Shown here in pieces: positions 47,771 through 60,579 of a stretch of DNA of 64,000 bases. The stretch is from NCBI GenBank assembly GCA_963930645.1, contig OZ005651.1, forward strand, positions 332,835,527 to 332,899,526, in the 5' to 3' direction. The number at the start of each line of letters is the position of its first letter. The first letter of the stretch is position 1. Origin of the DNA: Salticus scenicus (Eukaryota; Arthropoda; Arachnida; Araneae; Salticidae). Below the pieces are notes generated by a model. That model searched no databases. It was given only the letters and a program-made list of their open reading frames with translations, and had not been told where the DNA came from. The position numbers were made by a program, and so were the translations under genes.

Positions 47771-48458
47771 ATAAACTTTTGCGTTATATTACAATAAAAT
47801 AATAAATAAAAATTACATATGAATGCATTTCTCTTTTAATTTAATAGACGAATAAAGAATAAATGAAAAGGTTTCCAACTCGACCAAATTCTACCCAATC
47901 GTTATCTTTGAGATTTTGCTCTAGTTTACGGAATAATTCTTAATTTGTCAAACTTGTTTTATCAAACCTCTTTCTGGATTCACTAGACACCTACTTAGAT
48001 TAAAACTGTTCCGGAAGATGTTCGTTCATTTGAATTTGATTAACAAAAGAAGTAAAACTTCTGAAAAGAAATGGCTTTGGCTGGCCTTAATCCTCATTTT
48101 ATGTGCTGACTCGACTTTGTTTCAGGAAGATCTTCTCTAGTTTACAGCTTTTTTGGCATTTTTGAAAAATGAAATTTTTGTGTGAATAACGCTTGGAATT
48201 AAAGAAAGCAGGAAAAAACAATACATGAGATATATATTGTTTACTGCTACAAATTGATATTTAATTGCAATTTTTATTTTGTGATATTTTTTATAAATTC
48301 TCACATTTCTACAAATACTGGCACTTTTTTTTTTTTTTTTTGAACTCGAAATTGGTTCATTTCTCTTAGTTGTGTATTATTTTCTGCTCATACCGAATTC
48401 TTTTAGCCTTAAAAGCTTCTGTGCTCGGTATGTTTAAACTCTAAAAAGTTTTCATACA
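46994..48458. other. AT-rich spacer, nothing recognised
   Basis: No gene found. A run at 47741-47767. Confidence 0.5.
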
Positions 48459-48660
48459 CAGGGTGTCTCGAAAAGATTGAAAAGCGGTTTTATTTTTAAA
48501 CTATTGGCGATAAGTTCGAAATGTAATTTCCAAAAGTGTTCAGAATAAGGTAGGAAAGAAGGCTACGTTATAAAAATTTTCCTCCGACTAATAAAAATAA
48601 TAATAATACTCTTTAAAGTTTTATACGGCCCCTCTAGACAAATTTGGTCAGATATTAATT
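48459..48660 (+). repeat. Dispersed repeat, terminal fragment, copy 2
   Basis: CAGGGTGTCTCGAAAAGATTG onward matches 8747-8945, ending near CCCCTCTAGACAAATTTGGT. An A run follows (48711-48736), as it does in copy 1, hinting at a shared downstream structure or at the same breakpoint. Confidence 0.75.
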
Positions 48661-49299
48661 TTATTTTTATTTTACTTTTAATATTATATTATTAGGAAAA
48701 AATATAATAAAAAAAAAAAAAAAAAAAAAAAAAAAACTTCGTATTTTTAAAACTAACAGATTTTTTCTAAATATAATACTATACACATTGACCATATACC
48801 AAAACAGAAATGCAAATTTGTGATATGGTAAAAAATAAATAAATATATAATAATAGCTAACCTTAAGATAATTTTCGCGCGTTTAGTGTAGATGTAGATT
48901 CGTGATAATCGTGGATGCAGTCGAGTCAACACACTCTTAAGGTTTTTTCTTAAATGTTAGCGCCATTTCTGATAAAATAAATTAACAATAAGTAAATTAT
49001 ATGCAAGTCCGTAACTTATTTTCGAAGTTATGAAACTTCTCAAAATGGCGGTGTTCTAACAAAATAAAGCACAAATGATTTTAAAGATTTTCTTTTGTTT
49101 TATGCAATCTGAATTTAATTTTTATTGTCAGATGTGAAACTGTTGAACTAAAATGTTTTACCTTTTTTTTAAAAAAAAGAGAAAACAAGACACTAAATCC
49201 GAAATATGTTTTTAAATTCTAAATGTATGTTCTGCATAACTGCCTGCTGAAATTTTTATAGTATCAGATTTTAAAAGCAATCATCAGATTCTTTCTTTC

Positions 49300-49330
<31 letters not shown>

Positions 49331-49760
49331 AATAAAATATATTTTATGAAATCTTGTAAGCAGAATTTTATTTGTGTATCCCAAATGGGAGTCCGCATAA
49401 AAGGAAATCGAGGGCTGCATGCTGCCCGCAGGGCCACCGTGGGCAGACCCCTGTTTATATCTGTCTATTTTAAGACTATACTAAAGTTCTTTATTTTTTT
49501 TTTTTTTGTGTGTGTGTGGTGGGGAGGGGGGGCGGGGCATATGTAATCGTGTTTTTGATCCATATTTCTATTGTCAGTTTGTGCAAGATCCTTGTTTTTA
49601 CCGTAGAACCGACCTTTTAATCCTTATCACTCCAAGAATGGGCACTAAATTTTCCCCACTTTCCCAAGGATGCTTTCAGGATTGAGGAATTTCACCTTTT
49701 TTTTACAGAAATATTTACCTCATTTTTATAAAAATGTGTTATTAAATAGGACAGAGATAA

Positions 49761-49792
<32 letters not shown>

Positions 49793-50530
49793 TCTCATCC
49801 TGAAAGTGGTTTGAAAAAAGGATGGAAACATCGAGCCTCTGGCAGAATTACTGCCAGTTGGAGTGATAAGTCTTTCTTTCCCTTGTATCATAATTTAGTT
49901 GCTTTTAAAAATAGTTATGTGATTTTTTTCTAATGGTCTTGTTGGATGGAAAAAAAGCTTTGTAATTCACCAAATCTGCCTATGTGGTGAGGCATAAAAT
50001 TTAAAAAGTAACTTTAAAAATATAAAATAAATAAAATAAAATAATATTCCCTATTTGAATGATTTTATTAAAAATACTTAATCTAGTGTTTAACCACCAG
50101 ATGGCGTTAAACTGTTCAGTCTGATATTATTTTTAAACCATGTTTTTGCATTGTTACTAAAAAAAATTAATTAGCAAAAATTTAAATTATTATTTGGAAC
50201 AGTGTAATCATTAATAAATAGTAAAACATTATAATTCTCTAATCCAATTAAAATACTTTTATAAGTGTTCAATGTTCGGCCAGACTCAATTTTAGTGACT
50301 CAATGTTACTTGAGTGTCTTTTTCTTCATCTGCTATGAACAACTAAACCTTCGAATTATTTTTTCTTGATGTACTACTTGTGAAATGCAGCTACCTCGTC
50401 CAGTGAGTAATGTCCTTTTTTTTTTTTTTTTTTTTTTTTTCCCTGTTTATTTATTGTTTTGATTCTCTGAATTTTCGTAGTAAATTGTTTTTTCTACTTC
50501 ATTCTTCTTCATATTTGACTTCAATTTTTT
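48661..50530. other. AT-rich spacer with a short GC-rich hairpin
   Basis: At 49415-49445 GGGCTGCATGCTGCCCGC ... GTGGGCAG can pair CTGCCC with GGGCAG, resembling hAT-type MITE ends, but no partner was found. CAGATGGCGTT at 50098-50108 is one base off the CTCF core. No gene. Confidence 0.4.
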
Positions 50531-50604
50531 AATGTACGATAGGGGGCCCGCTAGTCAGTTACTATTCCAGTATTCTAGCCACTAGTGTAACGAAATCGTA
50601 CATT
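50531..50604. repeat. 74-bp inverted repeat
   Basis: AATGTACGAT (50531-50540) and ATCGTACATT (50595-50604) are perfect inverses; inside, GCTAGT and ACTAGT also pair. Probably a tiny MITE or hairpin; function unknown. Confidence 0.55.
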
Positions 50605-51504
50605 GGTGCTCAAGGGTGAAAAAGGTCTCCTCCCTTGATGAGTTTTTTTTTTCCTCAACCTTTCTGAGATTTTCCTACTTAAATTTTGTCCCAAATAGTG
50701 TCTTAATTGTTTATTTTCTCACTGATTGTTTGCATCTTTTTGTTTCGGGATCAATAAATAAAAATTGTTTCATCTATTAAACAACAGTCTTCTAAGGTAA
50801 TTTTAATTTGATGAAAATTTATTCTTATTGGTCTATGTGGTTTCAGTGATTTTGTATCGGTTGCTCGGCTTTCTCTATGTTTATATGTGTTATTCTTATA
50901 TATATGTGTATATTCTTACTGTCTTATTTTGAACAATTTCACAATTTATATTCCCTACCTAGTTTTAATAGATAAATAATTTAATCACGTTTCGATATTT
51001 CTATATTCAGTTTAATAGAATACGTTGGTTTTATAGATAAATTAAGCGTATAAATCTGTTACTTCTTAACTTTAAGCTTAAAAATTCACAGAAATTTACC
51101 TATACTTGCAGGCAATAATTCAATGTACACCCCTGATGAAGCGTTAATTATTGTTATGCTTTCATTCTTTTTGAATTTTGCTACTTTTCACTGTTCTTTC
51201 TTCTTTAATGGTAATATACCATAGTATTTTTGTATAGTGTTTAAAATATCAAATGTAGTAAAGAGCTATGTACTAGTATGTAGCACTGTAGTTCTTTTAG
51301 AAAAAATGTCTCTCTAAAGTCAAATTTCAGCACCTAATTTAAAAAAAAAGGGCTGTATTTGCTTTAATAGTACCAGTTTCGTCTTTTTTTTTTTTTTTAA
51401 ACATATACCTTTTTAAAATAGTTAATGAAAAATCATGCGAACCGCATAGATAGTGAACGCTTTCCAGCAGTACTTACCCATTACACCGTTTAACTTCGTA
51501 TTTT

Positions 51505-51650
51505 ACCAAAGCTTCCTAGATCTACTATCAAGCCTAAAGGTCCCCTTCGTGACGTCACAATCGGGGTCCTTCCCCATTAGAGCTCCTTCAATACAGGCTG
51601 GCTCATCAGGCATTTTGTTTCCCACTCAGCGATTGTTGCCCACGCGGTCC
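51505..51650 (+). repeat. Dispersed repeat joined from two families
   Basis: The first half (AAAGCTTCCTAGATCTACTA, TGACGTCACAA, GGGTCCTT) matches the minus strand of 55720-55800. The second half (CTCCTTCAATAC, GCTGGCTCA, ATTGTTGCCCACGCGG) matches the minus strand of 52141-52200. Both halves are GC-richer than the surroundings. TGACGTCA is a CRE-type palindrome. Confidence 0.7.
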
Positions 51651-52140
51651 GAATTTCAAGTGTTATCAAATCACATAAAACGGGGGTTGTGAAGCCGAAA
51701 ATTGCTCAAATCATACCAGAACTGTTTTTAGAACGTTTAGATTCCCAACAGATGAAGAAAGGCGAAAGAAATTAGTTATTAATTGTCCAAAAGAAAATTG
51801 GACGCTTAGCTTTCAATCACAAATATGAAGTGTAATTATGATATGTTTCCTTGCATTTTTTGTATCAATTATTTGTTTTTATTGCTGTTTGATTATCTAA
51901 ATGTTGTATTTTACAACCTACACTACTTTTCAAAGTGTATAAATATTTCAAATTAACTAATTTAACAGCGACAGCGATGGCTACTTTTTACAAGAGTTAT
52001 GAGAAAATTTCGCCAAATATTACCGCCAAACTTATCAAGTACAAACAATAATTCGCTCTTCTGTTTAGGCAAACTCGCCATTTTAGGCGATAAAGACGCC
52101 GAGTAATACGTCTGCAACTAAACGTCGCCAAGCTATATTT

Positions 52141-52200
52141 CCGCTGGGCAACAATGATCAGCTGTGAGCCAGCTCGTATTATAGGAGTCTTATTCCCCAT
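52141..52200 (-). repeat. Inverted partner of 51575-51650
   Basis: Reverse complement carries CTCCTATAATAC, GCTGGCTCAC and ATTGTTGCCCAGCGG. It lacks an insertion of about 15 bp present in the 51.6-kb copy. Confidence 0.65.
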
Positions 52201-53869
52201 CGTTTACTTTCGCCTGAAACCTCTTAAGATCTTCTCTTAAAGCTTCATTTCTTCTTCATAAAAACTGATTTCTCATTAATATTCCGTTAAAAAATATCAT
52301 TTGGCATTTATCTACCCTTTTTATTACATATATATGTATATGTTTTTTTTCCCCGTAGTTTCAGTTAAAATAGATATATTTTACCTTTCATCTATGTTTA
52401 TACGTGTCATTAAGTATATATATCATTAAGTATTTTTTTAAATCAAATAGTTGATGTTGTAAAACTATGATTGTACATGTTATTTTAATAAACGAGGGAA
52501 ATACACCGAATTCCATTGGAATTAATTTATTTTATAACTATTACATAATGCAATAAATCAAGCTTTCTACATTTTTACATTATTTAAAAAAGTGTTATGA
52601 TATATTCAGAATTTCATGAAGATCATTCAACTTCGAAGTTTTGTACAAAGCGTATTAAATTAATATTTAAAAAATAAGTATTAATAATTTTTAGATATAC
52701 ATGCATTCACTCTTTCTGAATTTCCAAACTGTGACTTATAAAAATTGAAATATTAATCTAAATTCAATCTTTAAAAGTAAAAAAAAAAATATTTTTAAAA
52801 TCCTCTATTTTTGGCTATGTAACATATTTGAAAATGTTAAGTATGCACATTTTTCATCATTTTTATACATGAATTTGAAAGTTTATTTAGATACAACAAC
52901 TCTTAGTAAATGCTGATTTGTAAATTTTGAAAAAAATTTCGAGTTATAATAAATACAAGATGTTTGAATTAATATTTCAAATTAGTCTGTATTGGGCAAA
53001 ATTAAAATCATTCAGTTTATAGGTAATATCGAATAAATTTGAAATAATGTTTGCCAAAAGAATAATGAATTTTTAACATGCATACATACATTCAGTACTT
53101 TTAAATTTCCAATTTTTAACATATGAAGATCGAAATTTGAATGTTAAATTTATATTTTAAGAACACTAAAAATTTATATTTAAAATTATCCCCTATTTGC
53201 AAAGCACAATAATTGAAAATGTTTTACATACATAATTTACGAAATTTTTATTGATGGCTTTCGAAGATTACTTCATAAAGCATAAATACATCATTTGAGT
53301 TATTATAATTGTTTTGCAAACATTTAAAGTAAACAATTTGAAGTCATAAATATAAGATGTTTAAAAATATTTCACATTAATATATAAGAAAATTTTGGAT
53401 CATTCAATTTAAAATTACATGGGCCGGAAAAAAAAAAAAAAAAAAAAAAAACATTTAAAAAATCTGTTTCAGATAAATTTATAATTCCTAAACCAATTCA
53501 CGCAATACAAACTACTTATCAAAATTAATTTCCACAATGAATAGAGACAACTTTCATATCAGAGAAGTACAATACTAAATTTCGAAAAAATAATTTTGTT
53601 CTCTACATTCGAGATTGTAGAAAGTGTTTCTTCCTTTCTTCTTCCTTTCTTTTTTTTATTTTATTATTTTTTTTTTTTTTATGGGGGGAAAAAGTATTCG
53701 ATAGCTTCGTTTGAAATTATCGAAGATACATGATTCAACTATTAGTTTTAAAGCTATTTATTATTTCTTTTAAAAAATATTTATATTGAAAGTTTACAAC
53801 ATTCGGGAGGATTTTCCTCCAAGGATGCAAAGATGCTCCTATATATACAAAGTTTTCCTAAAAGTATTT
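52201..53869. other. AT-rich spacer, nothing recognised
   Basis: No gene, RNA or paired repeat found. A run at 53427-53450. Confidence 0.5.
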
Positions 53870-54120
53870 CGGCCCACCAGCGGTCGAGCAGTTCTGCGCT
53901 CAAAGCTGGTAGACGTGAAGTGCCGGGTTCAATCCCAGGTCGCACTCATCGGCCTAGCCGTTCGAAATTTTTCGTGGTTTTCTCCAAAATTGTGTAAATA
54001 CGGGATAGGAACCCTTAGAACCTCTACCTCCCCCCCCCCACGGAGGGCATTCCCCTCAGGCCTAGGATCCTAGTGCAGCCCACACAATCCAACCCAACTG
54101 TGAAGGTGTTCACACATATT
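53870..54120 (+). repeat. tRNA-derived SINE, longest copy
   Basis: Non-coding retroposon. The head has an A-box-like AGCGGTCGAGCAGTT (53879-53893) and a perfect Pol III B box GGTTCAATCCC (53926-53936), 33 bases apart. The body reads TCGTGGTTTTCTCC, GTAAATACGGGATAGG, a C run, CCACGGAGGGCATTCC and TCCTAGTGCAG. Tail fragments of the family are at 22735-22830 and 29098-29210. An open frame across it is accidental. Mobility would depend on LINE enzymes, none of which are in this window. Confidence 0.8.
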
Positions 54121-54404
54121 GTTAACTTTTAATTCGATTTTAAATAAAACAAACAACTGAATAATAAATTAATGCATTATCGTATTAAATAATAATAATA
54201 ATAAAAGAAAGATTAATTACATTTCAAATTATAAGCATTTCTTTTTGATTCGTTAAAAATAATCGTAGTTGTGCTCATTTATACAAATTTTCTCTCATAC
54301 CGCCATATTAATAATTATCATAAAACGTTATGGTATCTCCACCTGTTGGCGATTTTCACCAAAAGTTGAAGGACATTTATATATCAAGAAGCAACTTAAA
54401 CTTT

Positions 54405-54605
54405 TATGAAATTCTGTTCATTAGTTCCTGAGATACAGATACCACAATATTTTGTCACACACACACATATATTGACATTTTCTAAAACTGGTCAGATCGT
54501 GTTTGTCTCTTTCAAAACGTGTAAATCCATCGAAAACCAGAAATAGAAAATCTTTACGAATCCAAGACGTTTTTCTATTGAATTCAAAAGAAAGAGAAAA
54601 ATAAA
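54405..54605 (+). repeat. Dispersed repeat, copy 2 of 2
   Basis: Same family and orientation as 33527-33735, including ACATTTTCTAAAACTGGTCA and CGAATCCAAGACGTTTTTCT. Confidence 0.65.
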
Positions 54606-54927
54606 TAAAAGTGAAACGAAAATGAAACAAAAATTTGAAAATTAAAATCTTTTAACGAGTGGTGTTGCCATTCCGCTTTTCATAATTTTTAATGTGCCCG
54701 TATACGACAAAGTTTCGTATAAATGAGAATAATTTTTAATGAATTACTGTAAAATTAAGAAATAATTATTCATAACAGTAGCAGTCAATCAAGATAACAG
54801 TCAACCTTGCGTGTGTGTGTGTGTAAATTTTTAATATGGATATCTTTTAAAAGAACTCGTCAATACCTTTAAAACGAATGATTGAACAACGATATCTGAT
54901 AATTAAAACAAAGTTGTGTTCTTCTTC

Positions 54928-55135
54928 TTTTTTTTTTTTTTTTTTTTTCCCCTTTTGGAGAAAGTGTCTTCCGTTGGGGTCATTTTACGGGGTCCTAGCC
55001 CTATAATTAAACGTTTCGAGGAAAAACAAGGAGAACTCCGAAAGGATAGGTTGACATGTGTCACCTAGGATCGAAACCGGCACCTAATATCTTTGCGAGC
55101 AGAACCTTTTGACCACTGGTGAGAGGCTTTCGTAA
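54928..55135 (-). repeat. tRNA-derived SINE with A tail, minus strand
   Basis: Read on the minus strand: a head with TGGTCAAAAGGTTCTGC, a B-box-like GGTTTCGATCC (55068-55078), a body with TTATAGGGCTAGGACCCCG related to the SINE at 53870, and an A tail (the T run at 54928-54948 on the plus strand). Head and tail order is complete, which supports a retroposed copy. Confidence 0.75.
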
Positions 55136-55719
55136 TTTTTAAAGAATTTTTACGTAATTTCTATCATTTCTAAAGAAATATTTAATTTTTTTAGAAATAT
55201 TACAAAAATTTAAAAGAAATTAATTGACGCTTTTTAAAATCTCTGTTTGACTTTTTTTTTAAATCTATTATTTACAGTTGCTAATTTTCTGGAGGATCTA
55301 CCATGAAATTCATCATTTCTTGTCTTCGTATAATTATTCAAAAGAATGTTACACATTGTTTTTATACATTCATTAACTGAGTTAGTGATTTACCACAATT
55401 ACAAATTCTTTCAAATTCTAATCTGCCATCCATTTGTTTTTCTTTAAACAATTCACATAATAGAAATCATTGATTTTCAGATTTCAAAAAATTTTCCTCA
55501 TATTCTGCAGTAATACAATGTAAATGAAAATTAACTCAATTGATGTTTATTAAATGATGGAATCTAAAAATTCATTCATGAAAAATGTAATTTAAATGCA
55601 TGTGAGGTGTGAGGTGAGGACAAACATTGTTTGCTACATGCATTCCAAGCTGAAGATAAGATAGTGAAACATAATAAATGGACCCGCCGATGGACATCAG
55701 TTTCTTACAGATAAGGGAC
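55136..55719. other. AT-rich spacer, nothing recognised
   Basis: No supported feature apart from a short GTGAGGTGTGAGGTGAGG stretch near 55603-55620. Confidence 0.5.
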
Positions 55720-55800
55720 CCGGGTTGTGACGTCACACGCTGTCCGCAGTGATACCTTCAGGCTTGATAGTAGATCTAGGAAGCTTTGATTTTACCTTGT
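55720..55800 (-). repeat. Inverted partner of 51505-51580
   Basis: Reverse complement holds AAAGCTTCCTAGATCTACTA ... TGACGTCACAACCCGGGTCC. Over 30 bases at its start are almost identical to the 51.5-kb copy. Confidence 0.7.
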
Positions 55801-57209
55801 TTATTTATACGAAGGGAGAAAAACCTCAAAAACTCTGCTTAAAAAAAAAAAAAAAAGCGATAAATTGCTTTTGGGAATCGGTGTTCATTATCTAAAATCG
55901 ACAAACTATCATACATTTTACTTAAAAGGAAGGAATAAAAAAAAGCATTGTTATAACTTTATTTCCAAAGAGAAACCATTATGAAGATTGCTTTTGTGTA
56001 GCTCTGTATATCGTCTAAAATGTGTATACACACCAAACATCGTACTTAAAAAAAAAAAAAAAAAAAAAAACTGAAAATTTACATTGAGCAATTTTCATTT
56101 CTTATGTAATATATTTGAACAACTTTCTCCTGCCCTGTAAACCAAAGAATTACGCTAATCGTACATTATTCTACAGGAAAAATGGTTTTGTGCATTTTAC
56201 TGATGTATAATGGATGTATAATAGTATTTTACTGATGTATAACAGAAATATGATAGATTTAATTTAAAATAATTAATAATTTAGATTAAATTATAAACAC
56301 GTTAAGCTAAAATGTTATAAACTACTGATAATGCCTGCTAAATAACTGTTAATAAACTATTCATTCATTAAAAAATACTCAAATAAAACTAGAGAAACAA
56401 AGTAATTTTTATGTTGATTTTTTAAAAACGTTTTAGCAATTTAAAAGCTGTTTTATTCTAATGGGATTTTTTTTTTTAATTTCGTTTTTTTAACTTACTT
56501 AATAATGATAATAATAAATAAATAAATAAATTCTCTAATTAACAATCTAGTAGTATAAAAATATATAATATTATGACTATTATTTATGTATTCAGTGTTC
56601 AATTAAAATAATTTTAAACTGCATTCCACAAAAAATGTAGAAATAAGGTACAGTAAAACCCTATTTTAAGCGTAAAATTAAAGCCTGAAAATGTCCGAAT
56701 TTTGGATGTTCGAATTTTCCTGTAATAATAATAAAATAAATAAATAAATAAATGAAATAGTAATTTATTTATTCATTTTTTCTAAATATTTATTTAGTTT
56801 ATTTCGTAAGCTGTTATTTATATAAAATTTGAACCTCCCATTTTCAGTGCCCTTGTCTCGTATAGCGTTGCCGAAAATATAGTTTTGTTTAAGCGTATGC
56901 AAATTAATAACTTTAAAATAATTGAGACCTCCTTAAAAATGCCACCCACCATGCCCTAGAAAATTAAACTTTTAATAGGTCATTCAGGAAATCATAATTC
57001 AGGTAACAAATTTCATAATTAAATGGTTTTAATTATTCAAATTTACATTATAGATCTATATAACTTTCTAGTAATCCATAAATATTAGTTTAATTTTAAA
57101 AGATTTTAAGAATATTTTGTTCTCAGAATTATGAAATACGGAACGAATTATTCATTTTTTTTACTGGAATTACTTCGTATTACTGGCCTTACTCCCCCCC
57201 CCCCTTTTT
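55801..57209. other. AT-rich spacer, nothing recognised
   Basis: No gene found. (AAAT)n stretches at about 56510 and 56735; A run at about 56048-56070. Confidence 0.5.
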
Positions 57210-58330
57210 TTAACACTTTCCAACAAGGTTGAAAAGTGTTAATGACTTCGGTTTGTCTGTTTGTCTGTCCGCGCTCTAACTCCTGTAAATATTTATGGAA
57301 TTTCTTGAAACTGATATATGTTATTCAAGTTCACTATCGGATGTTTCCTATTGAAAATGGAGTTTATACCTCTATTGGTTTGTGTACAGGGACACCCGAA
57401 AGTATTTCCAAGCATTGTGTTCTATGAGAGGTATTTCTATAAACCATATTTTCATGTCTTTACTGTACACATATCTTAATGAAATTTAAATACGTTATTC
57501 AAGTTCATTATTGGATGTTTCCTGTGATTAGCATTAGATTTACAGGGTGACACAAAAATATTCATTTATAGTAAAAGTTATTAATAAAAATTTGCTAGAA
57601 TTGTACTTTCGTTTTACATTAAGCGTTTTTAACACTTTCTAGCATTTGTCAAGTGTGAATATGATTTCAATTTGTGTATATGTCCGTCTGTCCGTCCGTG
57701 CTTTAACTCCCGTAAATATTTATGGAATTTTTTTAAACTGATATATGTTATTCAAGTTCACTATCGGATGTACCCTATTGAAAATGAAGATTATACCTCA
57801 ACTGGTTTGTGTACAGGGGCACCCAAAAATATTCGAAAGCTTTGTGTTCTATGAGAGGAGTTTCTATAAACCATATTTTAATACCTTTACTGTATAGAAA
57901 CTTTAATGAAATTTTAATATGTTACTCAATTCCCTTTCGGATGTTTCCTATGTAAAATCGAGTACATTTCTAACTTTTTTGTGTACAGGGGCACTTGAAA
58001 GTATTCCAATGCATTGCGTTCTGTGATAGTTATTTTTATAACCCAAATTTAAATAATCTTACTTTGCACAAAGCTTAATGCAATTAAAATAAATCATTCG
58101 TTTGCACAAAAGAGTGCCTTCTATATAATATAGTATGATTAGCATTAGATTTTACAGGGCCACACAAAAATATTCAGTTACATTAAGAGCTATTACTAAA
58201 AAATTGCCAGAATTGCACTTTCGTATACATTAAGCGTTTTAACACTTTCTTATATTTTTATTGGGAATATGATTTAAATTTTTGTATCTGTCTGTCCGAT
58301 TGTCTACCTTTCTATCTGTTTGTTTCCGGC
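57210..58330 (+). repeat. Nested tandem array (three long units with inner repeats)
   Basis: Long units start with AACACTTTC at 57212, 57631 and 58241, each followed by a TCTGTCCG-type stretch and TAAATATTTATGGAATTT (degraded in the third). Within them a subunit of about 170-175 bp repeats: TTATTCAAGTTCACTATCGG near 57321, 57495, 57748, 57924 (diverged) and 58093 (weak), and ACAGGG.CAC..RAARTATT near 57387, 57553, 57817, 57988 and 58154. Short frames at 57236-57427 and 57672-57854 are translations of the repeat, not genes. Confidence 0.85.
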
Positions 58331-59742
58331 TCTTAGCGTCATTAAATATTTTTTGAATTTTTTAAAAATGATACAATCGACTTCACTATGGAAAGTTCCA
58401 TATTTAAAATAACATTAATAGATCCTGTGCAACTAGTTTTTTTTTTTTTTTTTTTGTTGTCCCTGTAAACAAAAGTCAATGAATTAAGTTTTAGGACACA
58501 CTTTTTTAAAAGTTATATTTAAAATCTTTCTATTGTAAAAATCATAAAAACATTCACATGTATTTTTAATATTCTAAAATAATGTTTTGTTTAGAATATG
58601 ATATGATTAACTTTTTCAGATTAAAAGTAATTCGATACAACAATTACGTACAGTTGGAAAGTGCTAGTAATCAATGTGTGCTGCATGATTTTTCTTTTTT
58701 TTTTTTTTTTTTTTAAGCAGAGGTGCACTTTTAGAGAGGTTTTTGTTTTTTTATTTTTAAAGCTAAAGAAATGAAAAATATAAAATAATATAAGAAATAT
58801 GTAAAATTTAATTATTCCAAAAGCGGGGAAAAAATGCAAAAATAATTTTTAGCGAAGAAAAATGGGGAAGGGGGGGGGAAATCTGGCTATCTCATTCCTC
58901 CTTATATTTGATATGTAACATTCTGCTTTGAATACAGCTGAATTGCATGGATTTGTTTACTGTTTAAAAAAAAAAAAAACCACATAAGATTGCTTTCACG
59001 ATTGGAAACAACTGGTAGCGCCATCTATACTTCATGTAGCATATTAATTCTTACATGAAACAGATCGTGTTTGTATTTTTGATTACTACTGCTTAAATTG
59101 GTTTTTGTCTTTTGAATAAACATTGCTTATGATTTGTACAGCAGGTCAATCTGAGTGTACTTTTAATTTCTTGAATAAACTAGTATATATAAATGTTTTC
59201 ACATAATTATTAAAATATCTGATCAAGAATGATAAATCTAACATTTTAATGTCATAGTTGCCAACTTTTACAAATTTAAAATAAGGATAAGCACAACGAA
59301 ATTATTAGAGAAACTTCTTATATTGATTTTTTGCGATTTTAGATCTCTGAGCTCACTACCATAAAATTCTAGTGTAAGGTCTTCAAGAAAATCTGGAAAA
59401 TTTGGCAGCTATGTAATGTATATTGATAAAAATATATAGAGATAAATTGTTATATGAATGTTCAGGGGCGTATACATATATAATGAAAACATATTTTAGG
59501 TAGGGTAGGGGACAAAAAAAAAATTGCTGTTAACAATGAACAAACAACTCTCAAACGCGTGTTATGTTAAAAAAAAAAAAAAAAAAGTTTTATTTCTCAG
59601 TTAATTTGTTTGTACGGCATTATTTCAAAGAAAATTATAAATGTGAAATTTGCCTTTTATTTTCTTTATGTACTTCAACTAAATTAAAACTGTTGTGGCA
59701 TCAAAACTCCATTTACGGATGCGAGGTATTTTTTAGCTTATT

Positions 59743-59778
<36 letters not shown>

Positions 59779-59949
59779 TATCTTATCTACGGATTCTTAT
59801 GAAACGAGCAACGTATTTCACTTTTTTGTAGTTACAAATGTTTTAAAGAGGAGGGAGGGGAATTAAACATGTAAGTAATTTGTGAGTATAGCAACTGGAG
59901 GAAAATTTTTCTTGGAAAAATAGGTTGTTAAATCTTAATCCTTTTTTTT
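58331..59949. other. AT-rich spacer, nothing recognised
   Basis: Poly-A and poly-T runs (58439, 58690, 59569, 59749) and no supported gene. Confidence 0.5.
59017..59027 (-). promoter_or_regulatory. CTCF-like motif, reverse strand
   Basis: AGCGCCATCTA, reverse complement TAGATGGCGCT, fits YAGRKGGCGCY at every position. Convergent with the match at 34410. Motif match only. Confidence 0.3.
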
Positions 59950-60550
59950 TGTATCATAAAAAGCTACAAATGACTTGTAACTTTAATACATTGTTGCACA
60001 TAATATGTACAATATTTGTATGTTTTGGTGCGAGAATTGCGCAATTATTTAGGCATATATATATTATTATTTATTTATTTATTTATTTTTTATTTATTTT
60101 TCAAAATTGCTATTTTTTTTTTTTTTTACACGTTTTTTGCGTATATCTCGAATGGATTTCCATAAAATTTTACATGACTTGAAGAAAAATTGACAAAACA
60201 TTAGAGAAACGTTATTCTGAAACATAAAATTCACACGTGTAATATTCGTTGAGATATGAGCATTTTTAGTAAATATTATTTTACTGCGCATGTGTGAAAG
60301 ATAGAAATTTTTTTATTGCATAGGTGGAAAGGTAATATTGAGCAACTTTTTTCAAAGCCCATTTGAATAGAGTAAAAATTTTGCAAATTGTTGGAGGAAA
60401 AAAAAAAAAAACCGAACTACATTTTAGGTATTTTCCAGAGTTGAAATTTCATAAGGGGTTTTACCCATGCCGCGTATTTAATTTAATTTGAAGATCCAAT
60501 TATTTCAATCACTTTGCAAAAGTTATTTTTTGTGAAAAACCCCTTATTTA
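59950..60550 (+). repeat. Left arm of the large palindrome
   Basis: Inverse of 61139-61740. Includes TTATTTATTTATTT and a T run near 60113-60127. Confidence 0.85.
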
Positions 60551-60579
60551 CTCACAAATCTTAGTAAATAAATGAAATA

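Noticed and set aside
57236..57854. Two similar short frames as a duplicated gene
   Set aside because: They are the same part of a tandem repeat; similarity extends outside the frames.
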